Shown here one piece after another: positions 47,570 to 57,565 of a stretch of DNA of 64,000 nucleotides. Positions within the stretch are counted from its first letter, which is position 1, and every line of letters starts with the position of its first letter. The notes under the pieces are model-generated. The model was not told where the DNA came from and did not search any database. It saw only the letters and a program-made list of their open reading frames with translations. Origin of the DNA: Aspidiotus rigidus (lineage: Eukaryota > Arthropoda > Insecta > Hemiptera > Diaspididae). Location of the stretch: the NCBI GenBank assembly GCA_035079385.1, contig JAVHKY010000023.1, positions 8,779,501-8,843,500 of the forward strand. The letters are read 5' to 3'. A program made the translations under genes and the position numbers.

Positions 47570-47953
47570 GAATGATACCAAGAAGCTTGTTATCTCTTGT
47601 TTCTCCGTTTTGATAATTGCGAGACTCATGTAGTCAATCTCTCACCGCAAAACAAGCTTCTCGGGAGATCGCCTGAAATGGCGGAGCAAGTTTGCCTGAC
47701 GCAATAGACTATCAACGTGAAACCCTCATGCGACTACGCCAACTTTGACAACGAGCGCGTTATTCACGGATTTGTATTGCGGCGGTTCTTCTTGAATTCG
47801 TGGGAGCACACAACAATAACAAGCTTCTTAATTGAGGGTTGGATGTCACATCGGCACGTGTGCCTATGTGCCATCCAACCTTCAATTATATAATGGCTCG
47901 TACCTTTGAGGATTCAATCTTATTTATTAACAAGCTTCTTGGTGACATTCCTT
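47570..47953. mobile_element. Possible nested inverted-repeat element
   Basis: GGAATGATACCAAGAAGCTT then GTTA at the left is mirrored by TTAACAAGCTTCTTGGTGAC then ATTCC at the right. Extra copies of AACAAGCTTCT occur inside (47652 and 47818). It lies within the centre of the long-arm element, so it may be either a nested insertion or an internal repeat of that element. Confidence 0.4.
47829..47888. repeat. Strong 26 bp-stem hairpin
   Basis: TAATTGAGGGTTGGATGTCA on the left pairs with CCATCCAACCTTCAATTA on the right. The stem has 26 pairs with two mismatches and one G-U, and an 8-nt loop (CACGTGTG). It may simply be a small foldback within the surrounding element. A small-RNA precursor is possible but unsupported. 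Confidence 0.6.
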
Positions 47954-49791
47954 CCATTGCTTGAAACAATTCCACGCGTTAGCCCACTTCAATTGTACGC
48001 GGGTCGAAGTCAAAATCTCACCGCGAGTCCACAACAGAAGACCACATCCATTCCCACCATCGCTTGAAACAACCAGAATGGAAAACTTGAGAGCATAATA
48101 CAGCAAAAACGTAACACGCGAAATTCAGCCTGTTTTCAGTCCGAAAATGGAGCACGACATGCTAGCCTGGCCTGGCATACTGCCCCCTCATAAGGTTGGA
48201 GGGGGAAGAAGACCAGCACGAACGGAAAACTGTACGGCACAACCCAGTACAAACGAATCCACCCACTCCGCAACTAGAAAAATCGAAATGGGGAGAGGCT
48301 CGCATGTCTACAGCCCCCATTCAGCTTTTTACATATCATACATGCATAAGAAAGATTTTCAAAATGTCTGTCCATGTATGGAAAACTTTATTTTCATGTA
48401 TGATAGGCAGTTGATTATACCTTTCTCAGAATAATATCATGCAGCAAATTCCCTGTGACAATTAATTTAAACTAATATAATTAGTATACGTTTCATCGTA
48501 TGTACTAGCGAAATATTAACGTTACCTTCGCGCGTAACCACCGCGCAACGACGTCATCTCTCGGCAAGGAGCGCGTTTTCACGGATTTGTATGGCGGAGG
48601 CTCAATTTCCATGAATTTTTGAGCTAACTATCACGTGTAGGTTAGAAATGAAATACGTAGTCCGATAGGAAATTTCACGAGGAATATTTTTTGACTGATG
48701 ACTTTTTTCTCTAAAATGCGTATTAAGCGGGATATTTACAAAAAACTGATTTTGAGGGGGTTTCAACCATCATAAGAAAGATGCTCTTGGGGAAAAACTC
48801 GGAGAAATTAGTATGTTGTTTTGGACTTCATTCTTGACCATTTCCAGCAATCAGACCTTTACTGTGTCACAATGTTCTCTTTTTTCCGAAACCTGTCCAA
48901 TTTGACTACACTAACAGTAAAATCAAAAATTTTAGAAAATCGCACAACTTTCAAGCCAACTTTTCAGCTCGAGTTTTTAGGCTAAGTTGACATACATGTA
49001 GTGAAATCTGTAGGAAATTTGATGAGGAACAACTTTTGTTTAAAACTTTTTTTTCTCTGATGCTTACTTGTAGTTTTTGATTTATTCTCAGAAAACTAAT
49101 TTTTGTGATACTTCGACCCCCCCTGGGGGAGGGCCCGCTCTCTGATCGCTGTGGACTTTTAGTATGTTTATCAGGAGACCATTTTAAACATAATCCACGA
49201 AAAAAACATTTGCCGGCATTTATTTCCATTTATTCTTATTTTTGAGCCTAATCTTCAACAACAATCAGAAAATCGAAAGTATCTTGGTCCTCACGAGGTA
49301 GGAACCGAGGTCTTGAAAAAATTGCACTCTGCCATCCGAGATCGACCTCCCAAACTCAAAAATAACACCCGCCGTATTTTGGTTACAAATCGACCAAAGA
49401 TTATAAGATTCGACTTGAAATCGACTATCGACTCTTTGTTGATGTCAAAATTGTGTTGATTGCTGGTATTGAATTTAAAAGGCAATTGAAAATTGATATT
49501 GATCTTGAATCGTATTTCACCTTACAATCCATTGTCCAAAAAATTATAATTTGAGCCTTGTTCAGAGATGGCGATATATTCTCACCTCCCTTTCATCCCG
49601 ACCGTGGGGAAAGACAGACATTCGTGATGTAAGATTTTTTTGGTGGGAAAATCCCTTTTATTTTAATGATAATATATCGATACAATTTTGATCGAGACTT
49701 GGAAAGATAAGATTATTATACTATTATGCGAGCGCTCTGGTGACGCAAGTCGCGGCAAGGTTCCGCCAATTTGGTTCTGAAGGCTTAAAAC

Positions 49792-50387
49792 CAGGGATGT
49801 CAAGCCAATCGTTAAACTTTAGCTTGGGACTTTCAGTTGATTTTTGCATCAACCTAAACTTACAGCCATCGTCAACCTTTCCCAATCGAATTATTAACGT
49901 TTGACTTTTAGCTTATCTTGTAATACATAATAAATCTGTTCCGGAGCAATATCAACCGGCTTCGGAGTGATATGAACCGGTTTCAGAGTGGAATAAACTG
50001 GTTCTGGAGCGGAATGAACCTGATCAAGGGGGAAATGGTAGTTCAAGTCAATCACATTAGCTTTTGGATGTCGCGACGCGATGTACATTTTGTGCTGCTT
50101 TACTACTCGTGGAGAATGTGCAGCGAGATGGTTTTATATGCCATAGCGAGTAGTAAAGCTGCTAACGAATTAATAATAAGGACGAACGAACTGATACGTT
50201 AATGTCCAATTTATATTGTGTTTGAATTGAATAAAATATTTCTTTCCTTCAAACCAAATTCTACTTCTTTCGTTTTGGATGACTTTAGGCTGAAAGCCAA
50301 TCATGGAAAAAATTTAAAACTTGAAAATAACGACCAAAACAACGGCTTAAGCTTTAAGCCAATTATGATTTAAGCTTGACATGTCTG
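49792..50387. mobile_element. hAT-type MITE with 8 bp target duplication
   Basis: Ends are CAGGGATGTCAAGC and GCTTGACATGTCTG, an imperfect inverted repeat with the CAGxGxTG start typical of hAT elements. It is flanked by CTTAAAAC (49784-49791) and CTTAGAAC (50388-50395), an 8 bp duplication with one mismatch. The inverted arm near 54960 shows the uninterrupted sequence, acting as an empty site. The 596 bp interior has no transposase. It includes four 21 bp repeats at 49942-50025. Confidence 0.85.
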
Positions 50388-50614
50388 CTTAGAACATCCA
50401 TAAGAGCCGATATTAAATTAGCGTTTTTCAATGACGGATAACTCGAGATTGGCTCGATGGATTCTTTCGCCTGGGCGTTCGGTCAAGAAAATGCGTTTCA
50501 ATTATATTGATTACCCGGAAAATAATTATTATTATTACAACTCTGATTAGGTAAGCCGTTGCCTAATCTGCCCATTTCTGGGCATGAGCCTCCGTCACCC
50601 TTTTCCACCTTTTT

Positions 50615-53548
50615 CTATTTTGTGAGACACTTGTCCATTGGGGACCAGTCGTTTTTAAGATTTCGTCCACCCATCTGGTTGGTGGTCTTCCTTTTTTTTC
50701 TCCTATTTCCTAGGGGGATCCATGTTGTCGCTAGGTAGTTCCATTTTTGATTGTTGCCTCTAGCCATATGCCCCGCGTACTTCATTTTTAATTTTTTGCA
50801 GGTATATCCTATGTCTTTTGATAGGGTTCTTTGTTTTATTTCAGATATTTTAATTTTGTCTTTGAGTTTGATCTGTAGAATTTTTCTTAGCATGGCATAT
50901 TGTGTTCTTTTTAGTCTGGACGTTTGTTCATTGGTTATTGACCAAGTTTGAGCCCCGTAAGTCAGTACCGGCATAATGTTGCTTTCTAATATTTTTACTT
51001 TGGTATTAATGTTGATATTTCCGCACATGATTTCTTTGAGACCCCAAAATGCTCTCCATGCGTTTGTCACTCTTGCTCTTATTTCTTTTTGCATTCGGCT
51101 TTCAAATGATAGGATTCTCCCCAAGTACTTGTACTCTGTTACTACCCCAACTGGTGTGTCTCCTATTAGCACAGTTTCTACTTCTTGACTGTTTGACATT
51201 ATTTTTGTTTTAGTCATGTTCATGGTTAACCCCACCTTTTCGCATTCTAATTTTAACTCGTTCGCCATTTCTCTGATTTCCTTCAAGTTTGTTCCTATTA
51301 GCACAATATCGTCTGCAAATCTTAAGTTATTTATATATTCTCCATTTATTGTGAGACCTTTCCCCTCCCACTTTAGGTTTCTAAAGATCGATTCTAAGAC
51401 TGCATTGAAGATGTCCGATGATAAAGGGTCGCCCTGTTTGACTCCTTTTTCTATGCTAAATTCCACTTCTTTTTTGTCTAGCTTTATGTATGTTTTTGAT
51501 ATTCTGTAGGCATTATGAATTACTTCTATGTATCCTCTATGGACGCCCTGGCTGGCAAGCGTTTCCCATGCACTATTATGAGATATCGAGTCAAATGCTT
51601 TATTGAAGTCTATAAACATAAGGTGTACTTCCATGTTATGTTCGTTTGTTTTTTCTATAATTTGATCTAGGGTGAGTATGTGGTCTACTGTCGAGAAATT
51701 TTTCCTGAAGCCCGCTTGGTCTCTTGTTTGTTGCAAGTCTAGTATGTTGTATATCCTATTCTTAATGACTTTCATATAGATCTTGTACATAAGTGAGGAT
51801 AGACTTATAGGACGGTAGTTGTTTATATCTGTTCTGTCTCCTTTTTTAAATAGAATTATCATTTCCGAAGTACACCATTGCTTTGGGATTGATGCTTCCC
51901 GAAGGGCTGTGTTTAGTACATTTGTGAGCGGATTTACAATTATATCAGTAAGTATCTTTATTGTTGTTATATCAAAGTCTCCTGAGCACGTCATCTTGTC
52001 GGGTTTTAGATTCTTTATTGCTTTTTTGACCTCACTCATCATCAGCTCTGGGACTTTATCCTCATTTGTTACGAGTTTTTTCCATTTTTCATTCTCATAT
52101 GTTTCGCTTTTTACTCTTTTTTCGCTGTATAGATTCTTATAGAATTTTGTCACTACTTCAATTATTTCGTCGCGACAGTGGGTCAGGGAGCCATCCTCTC
52201 TCTTTATTTTTGGTAGGATATACCTTTGTTGGTTTATCGCTTTTCGTACTTTCTTGGTAGACATACTTTCTTTTAATATGCTTACAGTTATTTCCCTGTC
52301 GTATTCCTTTATATCTTGTCTTATTTGTTTTCTTATTAGTTTGTTCAACTCTACCATTTCTATTTTCTTCGCTATTGAGTTGCATGTTCTGATTCTCATC
52401 TTTGCTCTCCTCTCTATCAAGTCCTTTGTTTCCTTACTCAGTTTGTCATCCGTTTTGATATTATTTTTATTTGATCCTATTTGTTTGAGTACTGACTTTA
52501 GGGCTCCCTCTAACTTATTGTACATTTCTTGTACGTTCTTGCCACTCATATCTCCTTTACTCATTTCACTTTCAAATATGTCTTTTGCCTCCATTATTTT
52601 GTGTGCTGGTATTATATACTTTACCTGGTTCTGGGCATCCTTTTTACAGTGGTTTTTATATCTTGCTCTCTTAGGTATTTTTATTAGGCACCTTCCTATA
52701 CGGTGGTCTGAGGAGAATGCGAATGTGGATAGGATGTCTATATTTTTAACAATTCTTAGGTCGTTTATCAAGAAGTGGTCTATCTCGTTTCGGGTTCGAC
52801 TGTCTGGGGAACGCCATGTCCATTTTCTTTTTGGTTTTTTCTTGAAAAATGATGCAGTTAGTTTGAGGTTATATTCTTCCATAAGATTAATCAATTTTTC
52901 TCCATTTTTATTGGTAGAACCTAGTGTAAATTTACCTATGCTTTTGGTTGCCCCACTGTTGTTTCCCACTTTTGCGTTCATATCGCCCATCAAAATTGTA
53001 TAATATTCCTTCTCGGTTTCGTAGGTTTTAGCCAATAAGGTATAGAATTTTTCTGTTTCCTCTTCCTGTTCTAATGTGGGTGCATATACCTGTATTATTG
53101 CTAGGTTAGTTTTATTATCTATTTTCAGTCTTAGTACTGCTATTCTCTCTGAAATACCTTTTATTTCTTTTATTCTTTTCGATATTTGTGCTTTGATATA
53201 GAAGCCTACCCCTCTATATCCTGCAGTATTACCATAGAAGTAAAAGATATTATTATTTACTCTCTTGACAAATCCTTCACCATTTCTTTTTACTTCCGAT
53301 AAGCCTATTATGTCGTAGTTGACATTTTTTAAAGCATTTTCTAATTCGTACAAGCGTTCCTCATTTGCAAGCCCTTGACAGTTTAAGTACATAATTTTCA
53401 GTTCGGTGTTTACGTCTATGTGGTTCTTTTGTGTGGGGGGGAAGGTTCTCACACGACTTCTTAAGGTGGAAAAGTGTGACGGGTTAAAGCGGACTAAGCG
53501 CCCCACGGTGCCCGCATTCCGGATTGGGGCCTTTTCTTCGTTACTCAT
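50615..53548 (-). CDS. LINE ORF2: endonuclease and reverse transcriptase
   Basis: 977 codons, uninterrupted. Residues about 50-290 are an APE-type endonuclease: YLNCQGL, catalytic Glu in LSEVKRNG (84-86), GDMNAK (188-193) and the final SDHR (280-283). A linker leads to the reverse transcriptase (about 550-800) with NYRPISLSS, FIDFNKAFDS (645-654), QGDPLSSDIFN (705-715) and the catalytic FADD (744-747). The C-terminus has KYAGHMARG and a basic tail. All expected catalytic residues are visible, so the enzyme could be active. The protein nicks target DNA and primes reverse transcription at the nick. It begins 144 nt after the ORF1 stop, so it may be translated by reinitiation or an internal start. 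The RTE affiliation comes from overall resemblance and the TAA tail. Confidence 0.9.
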   Translation of the reverse strand: MSNEEKAPIRNAGTVGRLVRFNPSHFSTLRSRVRTFPPTQKNHIDVNTELKIMYLNCQGLANEERLYELENALKNVNYDIIGLSEVKRNGEGFVKRVNNNIFYFYGNTAGYRGVGFYIKAQISKRIKEIKGISERIAVLRLKIDNKTNLAIIQVYAPTLEQEEETEKFYTLLAKTYETEKEYYTILMGDMNAKVGNNSGATKSIGKFTLGSTNKNGEKLINLMEEYNLKLTASFFKKKPKRKWTWRSPDSRTRNEIDHFLINDLRIVKNIDILSTFAFSSDHRIGRCLIKIPKRARYKNHCKKDAQNQVKYIIPAHKIMEAKDIFESEMSKGDMSGKNVQEMYNKLEGALKSVLKQIGSNKNNIKTDDKLSKETKDLIERRAKMRIRTCNSIAKKIEMVELNKLIRKQIRQDIKEYDREITVSILKESMSTKKVRKAINQQRYILPKIKREDGSLTHCRDEIIEVVTKFYKNLYSEKRVKSETYENEKWKKLVTNEDKVPELMMSEVKKAIKNLKPDKMTCSGDFDITTIKILTDIIVNPLTNVLNTALREASIPKQWCTSEMIILFKKGDRTDINNYRPISLSSLMYKIYMKVIKNRIYNILDLQQTRDQAGFRKNFSTVDHILTLDQIIEKTNEHNMEVHLMFIDFNKAFDSISHNSAWETLASQGVHRGYIEVIHNAYRISKTYIKLDKKEVEFSIEKGVKQGDPLSSDIFNAVLESIFRNLKWEGKGLTINGEYINNLRFADDIVLIGTNLKEIREMANELKLECEKVGLTMNMTKTKIMSNSQEVETVLIGDTPVGVVTEYKYLGRILSFESRMQKEIRARVTNAWRAFWGLKEIMCGNININTKVKILESNIMPVLTYGAQTWSITNEQTSRLKRTQYAMLRKILQIKLKDKIKISEIKQRTLSKDIGYTCKKLKMKYAGHMARGNNQKWNYLATTWIPLGNRRKKRKTTNQMGGRNLKNDWSPMDKCLTK

Positions 53549-53692
53549 GTTAATTAAGTTGCTAACACTATCATTTATAATTTCTTTCTCTTTTCTATTA
53601 TAGCTAACAATATTTTTATGACTATTATTTATCTTTACTATGTTAATTTTAGAGGAGTTTGGCGTAGGCGACGGCTTACCTTTACTTGTTTG

Positions 53693-54556
53693 TTAGTATT
53701 CTCTAGATCTATAGCGATATGTTGGTCCACGGTTTTCGCGGATCGGATATCTGTCGAAGAACTTATCCAGGTTTTGCTGCTTTTTCTTATTGAACTTGGC
53801 TTTAGGTTGTTCTGTTCGCCTTTGGTTGTCGCGTGGATCGTGGTTGATGTTGAGCGGTTGATTCTGGTGCGATGTTTCTGGTTGGCTGCTCGTAGTTAGT
53901 TCACTGCTCCCCTTCTTCGTATCGTGATCCCTTCTTACGATTTCCTCCAGGGTTTCTTCGTTGGTCAGCGTTAGCGCTCTGCTATCCTCCGTTATTCGTA
54001 TTCTTACTTCACCGCCGATTGTCACCCATACGTATTTTATTAGTCCATTGTTACGAAGCTCGATTGCTCTCATTTTCAATATCTGCAACTCGGGGGTTAG
54101 CTGGCAGTTTATATATATATCTTTCAGTCTTAATTCCTTCGATTTTTTGATAAGTTCCCTTTTCTTGAATCTATTGTTTAGTCTCACTATGACCGGTGGT
54201 GGGCGGGTGTTGTCGTTCGTTGGTAATCGATGTATATCGCAGTAATCGTAAGGGTTCATTTTCACTCCCAGTTTATCGGCTATTTTATTCGTGTTTTCAA
54301 TTAAGCTTTCTTCGGATTCGTTCTCTGTTTCATCTATTCCACTGATAATAATGTTATCCTTTCTGGTGTACTTCTCCAGATTAGACAATTTCTGCTTGAG
54401 TTCGCTGTTTTCTCTTTGCAAATGAACCAGTTCTGACTCGAATTCTTCATTCTTTCGACGTATTTCCTTTCTTGTTTTGTCCAGTTCTTCCGAAATTTTT
54501 TTCAAGCCTGAATCGTGAAGTTGTTTGAACTTCTCGAAAAGCTCGTCGTTATTCAT
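53693..54556 (-). CDS. LINE ORF1: coiled-coil RNA-binding protein
   Basis: 287 codons from ATG at 54556. Residues 5-62 form a coiled coil rich in Lys, Glu and Leu heptads (LQRENSELKQKLSNLEKYT). Next comes NIIISGIDE and a region to about 165 that resembles the L1-type ORF1 RNA-recognition fold, including DIHRLPT and PPPVIVRL. The tail (from about 200) is hydrophilic and basic, rich in Gln, Asn and Arg, and ends YRYRSREY. Such proteins trimerise, coat the element RNA and act as a nucleic acid chaperone. ORF1 of this L1-like type is not standard for classic RTE elements, so the clade deserves checking. No zinc knuckle was seen. Confidence 0.8.
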   Translation of the reverse strand: MNNDELFEKFKQLHDSGLKKISEELDKTRKEIRRKNEEFESELVHLQRENSELKQKLSNLEKYTRKDNIIISGIDETENESEESLIENTNKIADKLGVKMNPYDYCDIHRLPTNDNTRPPPVIVRLNNRFKKRELIKKSKELRLKDIYINCQLTPELQILKMRAIELRNNGLIKYVWVTIGGEVRIRITEDSRALTLTNEETLEEIVRRDHDTKKGSSELTTSSQPETSHQNQPLNINHDPRDNQRRTEQPKAKFNKKKQQNLDKFFDRYPIRENRGPTYRYRSREY

Positions 54557-54605
54557 CTCGTTACAATAGTTGTTTTACGCGGTTGACACTACACGGTTTT
54601 ATATT

Positions 54606-54651
<46 letters not shown>

Positions 54652-55033
54652 AAGGGTTGCTATTTGCAATCTAGATAATGTTACGCTACACCGAATGATA
54701 TTACCGAATTAAGCACGAAAAAACACGCCTAACTATTTCTCACAGTATAGGTATCCGCAGTTGAACACGGTGTATACGTCTACGCACTACACGTTATCTA
54801 TCCAAACTCCCGGAAAATAATAACTCTAGCGAAATATTGAAGACAAGACAATTTATTCTCCGTAAAATTTCCTTTCCAACGTGGGTTATGTCGAAAGAAT
54901 CCATCAAACCAATCTCGAGGTATCCGTCATTGAAAAACACGAAATTAATATAGGCTCTTATGGACGTTTTAAGCCTTCAGAACCAAAATGGCGGACAGAC
55001 GTACCCATCATATTGTAAATGGTCAAGTTTAAA

Positions 55034-55755
55034 TACCGCTAATGGAGATTATGTCTCCTATAAGCCTTTCACACTTCGGGTTCTTAATGCGGATAGTATA
55101 AACGTTTGCCTAATTTGTTATCAAACTCGTAGTCAAACAAAATTTCAAGTTTTTATTTTCAAATAATTTTTGTAATTTTGTGGATTTTATTTACATTTTA
55201 CCATCCCGTAAAGAAGCAAAAATAAAAATTTGCCCAAAACTTCCAAGAATTTTGTCAATTTTTCAATCTGAATTTTCTCATTTTAATAATATGACTACGT
55301 GTATGATGAGAAAAATGTAAACAAACGCCAAGTGTGAGAGGCTTATTAGCAATCAGGTCAAAGAGTGTTTTTGCCTACTCTAGTGTCGTTCTTAAGAAAT
55401 CATCGTCGTACAGGCGATGAAGACACAAAAAATGGTCTCGTAAACATTTTGGGGTACACTAGGGAAATTATTGTATATGGTCAAGTTTGGTGCTCCGAAA
55501 AACATATCAAAGTTCCCACTCCCCACACCTCATGCTAAATTTTTTGTGGCACGTTTTAGCCCCCCAAAATCGGTTTTTTGCGAATGTCTCGAGAAATGTG
55601 GACTCAATGAAAAAAAGTCTTGAGACAAAAGATGTTCCTCGTTAAATTTGCTACATTTTAGTTTACTTAAACTTCGTTGTAAGTTCAATTTTAAGCTCAA
55701 AAAGTTCGTACAAAATAGGAAGCTTTTGGATGAAAATCTGTTTTTTGAAAATACG
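55034..55755 (+). repeat. Dispersed repeat, plus-strand copy, interrupted by a MITE
   Basis: TACCGCTAATGGAGATTATG, then after the MITE, GTCAAAGAGTGTTTTTGCCT, ACACAAAAAATGGTCTCGTA and GTGGCACGTTTTAGCCCCCC match the reverse complement of 61168-61596. The two copies are in opposite orientation about 5.5 kb apart. The frame in the other copy is 115 codons long but unrecognised. Identity is high by eye. Confidence 0.75.
55062..55344. mobile_element. MITE inserted in a dispersed repeat, empty site visible
   Basis: Ends are AAGCCTTTCACACTT and AAGTGTGAGAGGCTT, 15 bp inverted repeats with one mismatch and partial matching further in. The related repeat at 61168-61596 reads straight through (CTCCTATTAG on its reverse complement), showing a 283 bp insertion with a 2-3 bp duplication (AT or TAT). 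AT-rich interior with no ORF. A 2-3 bp duplication would suit Tc1/mariner-like or Harbinger-like elements; unresolved. Confidence 0.8.
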
Positions 55756-56110
55756 AGTATCTCGAAAAATCAACCTCCAATTGAAAAAAGTTTCGAACAA
55801 AAAGTGTTCCTCGTGAAATTTGCTATCGAATGGACTACCTCAACTTTCTACAAAAGTTGGTAAAAAGTTCGGAGCTTTTGGAACCAAATTAAGCTTTTTC
55901 AAATACCTCGGAAGATTGAGCTCCAATTAGAAAAAAATTGAAGAAAAAAATTTTTTTTGCGAAATTTTCTTCAAAATTGACTGTATTTTGTTTCAAAGTA
56001 CGCTGAAAGCAGCGAGCTTTTGAAAACAAAATGGATTTTTTCAAATATCTCAAATAATCGAACTCCAATTTAAAGGAGTTTCAAACAGAAAGTGTTCCTC
56101 GTGAAATCTA
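55590..56110 (+). repeat. Diverged tandem units of about 150-170 bp
   Basis: Each unit has RTGTTCCTCGTGAAATYTGCT, then AAAAAGTTCG with GGAGCTTTTGGA, then TTTTTGAAAATA with a TCTCGAA word and CTCCAATTGAAAAAAGTTT. About three to four units. The same GTTCCTCGTxAAATTT word occurs in the arms of the 46985-49219 element. Non-coding. Confidence 0.6.
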
Positions 56111-56767
56111 AATATATAAAGCAGAAAGTTTGTCTGTCTGTCCTCTTATAACTCGAAAACCGCTGTACCTATCGATTTCAAATCTTCGCCACATATTTGT
56201 ATTATTCGAGAGCAACTTTTAAGCCAGAAATAAAAATTTTAGCTCCCATAGAAGAAAAACTCTTTTCAAAAATTGTGCCCTCACTGTATGTATCAGTTGA
56301 CACGATTCGATTCATCGAAGAAAGGTATTTACACGCAACTGTGTACTGTATTTCTCTCCTACCTTCACACACTGTATTCTTGAGAACTGGATTTTGGTGC
56401 TACCTTCTAAATTGCAGCACGTTGGAGGTGTTCTTTTCATTTTCTTGACGTTACCAAAAGTACGGAAATCTTCTAATACCTAAAGTAGAATGTTTGCCTG
56501 TATTCTTGAACAAGAGACGCGACTGCGACCACAATAGTGTGTTTGTACGCTTCTACCTATTGACTTGAATATTTTTTGAAAATCTTCTTTTTATTCGAAT
56601 AAAGTTTTAGATAAACATAAACATAGACTTTGAACCATCTAAAAAAAGGAATAAAGTTCGAGAGAGAAATGTGAAAAGTACATATGTTTCTTATACAAAA
56701 AACGACTGAGTGCATCTCATGCATCCATGCAAACTGGTGTAATGCGTTAAGAGTACGGCTGGTTTTC
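56111..56767. other. Short intron stretch, nothing recognised
   Basis: Contains TTTGTCTGTCTGTCC and AACTCGAAAACCGCTG, words often seen near dispersed repeats, but no element boundaries. The 83-codon frame at 56197 is unsupported. Confidence 0.35.
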
Positions 56768-57267
56768 AACAGGGAACATATCTGGTGAAGGGAGGGGCTT
56801 AATTGGAGAAAACTGACGGACACTGGCCGCCCCGGTAAAACGTGAGACTTGGAAAAATTTTGACCTCCAAGCTATTATATGAGAAGCGGGACGTAAAAAT
56901 TTCAAATATTGAGTTCGACCCCGGAGCTATAGGAGATAGGAGTGGGATTTGGAAAAATGTCGACCCTCAAATTATATATGATGGGAGAGGGACTTGAAAC
57001 ATTACAAGTATTGAGCTGTATCTGATAGGATGGGGAGACTTGGAGAACGAAAGTTTTCCAAGTCCCCCTCCTATCATACATAGCTCGAGATTCGAGAAAA
57101 ATTTAGACTCTCAAACTATATTATACTAGGCTTATAGTAGGTCTAGGCCTTCTTTAAACTAAGTTTATCTCGATCTAGGCTGTCTGAATTCTCAATATCA
57201 AATCCTATATGAGTCATAAAACAGGTTCCCTGCGTTCCTCGTTTAACTTCGTTAAGGAAGCCGTCGT
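56768..57267 (-). mobile_element. Minisatellite-cored MITE-like element, full copy 3, reversed
   Basis: Right boundary GGAAGCCGTCGT with GTTCCCTGCGTTCCTCG inside, left boundary AACAGGGAACATATCTGG. The core has TCCTATCATACATAGCTCGA and AAGCTATTATATG units. The copy is complete but diverged, especially at its 3' end. It is flanked by TTTC on the left and TTTTCGAG on the right. Confidence 0.65.
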
Positions 57268-57270
57268 TTT

Positions 57271-57565
57271 TCGAGACTTAGATAAGTTGTAGTCTCATAT
57301 CTTAAGATGGGTACCAACAATTTTTTTGACGATTAATCGATAGTAATTCTTCAGCACGTTTCCAATTGAGTTAATACGATTCTGTAGGTTTCGGGAGTAT
57401 CGAATCATCAATTTGTAAAGATCGCAGAAACAACTGCTATAGCCTCGTAACAATGTGGGCCGGGGGAGGGAGAGTAAATTTTCTGGAGACGTTTCGTAGG
57501 TTTTACATGACTCCGAGCCTGAATCAAAACAAAATTCAGGTTTCCTCCTTGGATTTTTTTTCATT
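57271..57565 (+). repeat. Direct repeat, copy 1 (about 300 bp)
   Basis: GATGGGTACCAACAATTTTT, TCTGGAGACGTTTCGTAGGT and AAACAAAATTCAGGTTTCCT are repeated 863 bp downstream at 58134-58437. On the minus strand this copy is part of the 148-codon open frame 57741-57295. Confidence 0.8.

Larger units (their letters stand above)
46985..49219. mobile_element. Element with 550 bp terminal inverted repeats
   Basis: The left arm (46985-47525) and right arm (48670-49219) are inverted copies with small differences. The ends are ATGTCGGCAACATTTTTTTC and the reverse complement ATGCCGGCAAATGTTTTTTT. Shared inner landmarks include ATAAACATACTAAAAGTCCA, CTCGAGCTGAAAAGTTGG and CAACATACTAA. The 1.1 kb centre has no transposase, so it is a non-autonomous foldback-type DNA element. 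GTTGTTCCTCATCAAATTT inside the arms recalls the tandem units at 55590-56110, suggesting a common ancestry. The target duplication is not clear. Confidence 0.8.
50527..54808 (-). mobile_element. Apparently full-length RTE-like LINE
   Basis: Minus-strand element of 4282 bp with two open reading frames, a 5' UTR of about 250 bp containing a 41-bp poly(A) run (T on the plus strand, 54609-54649), a short 3' UTR and a (TAA)n tail. The 13 bp target duplication CCCGGAAAATAAT is present at 50514-50526 and 54809-54821. The microsatellite tail and the ORF2 sequence point to the RTE group. Intact ORFs and a perfect duplication indicate a young insertion. It lies antisense in the storkhead intron. Confidence 0.85.
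49757..54996. mobile_element. Small inverted-repeat element split by two later insertions
   Basis: CCGCCAATTTGGTTCTGAAG then GCTTAAAAC (49773-49791) is inverted at 54966-54995. The pairing continues from CATAAGAGCCGATATTA and TTTTTCAATGACGGATA (50399-50446) to the matching inverted stretch at 54893-54962. Removing the hAT-type insert (49792-50387) and the RTE insert (50527-54808) leaves an element of about 340 bp with arms of about 105 bp. Outer ends are uncertain beyond the CCGCC motif. Confidence 0.7.

Noticed and set aside
52254..53003. 249-codon plus-strand ORF
   Set aside because: Antisense shadow of the LINE ORF2. Coding motifs are clear on the minus strand only.
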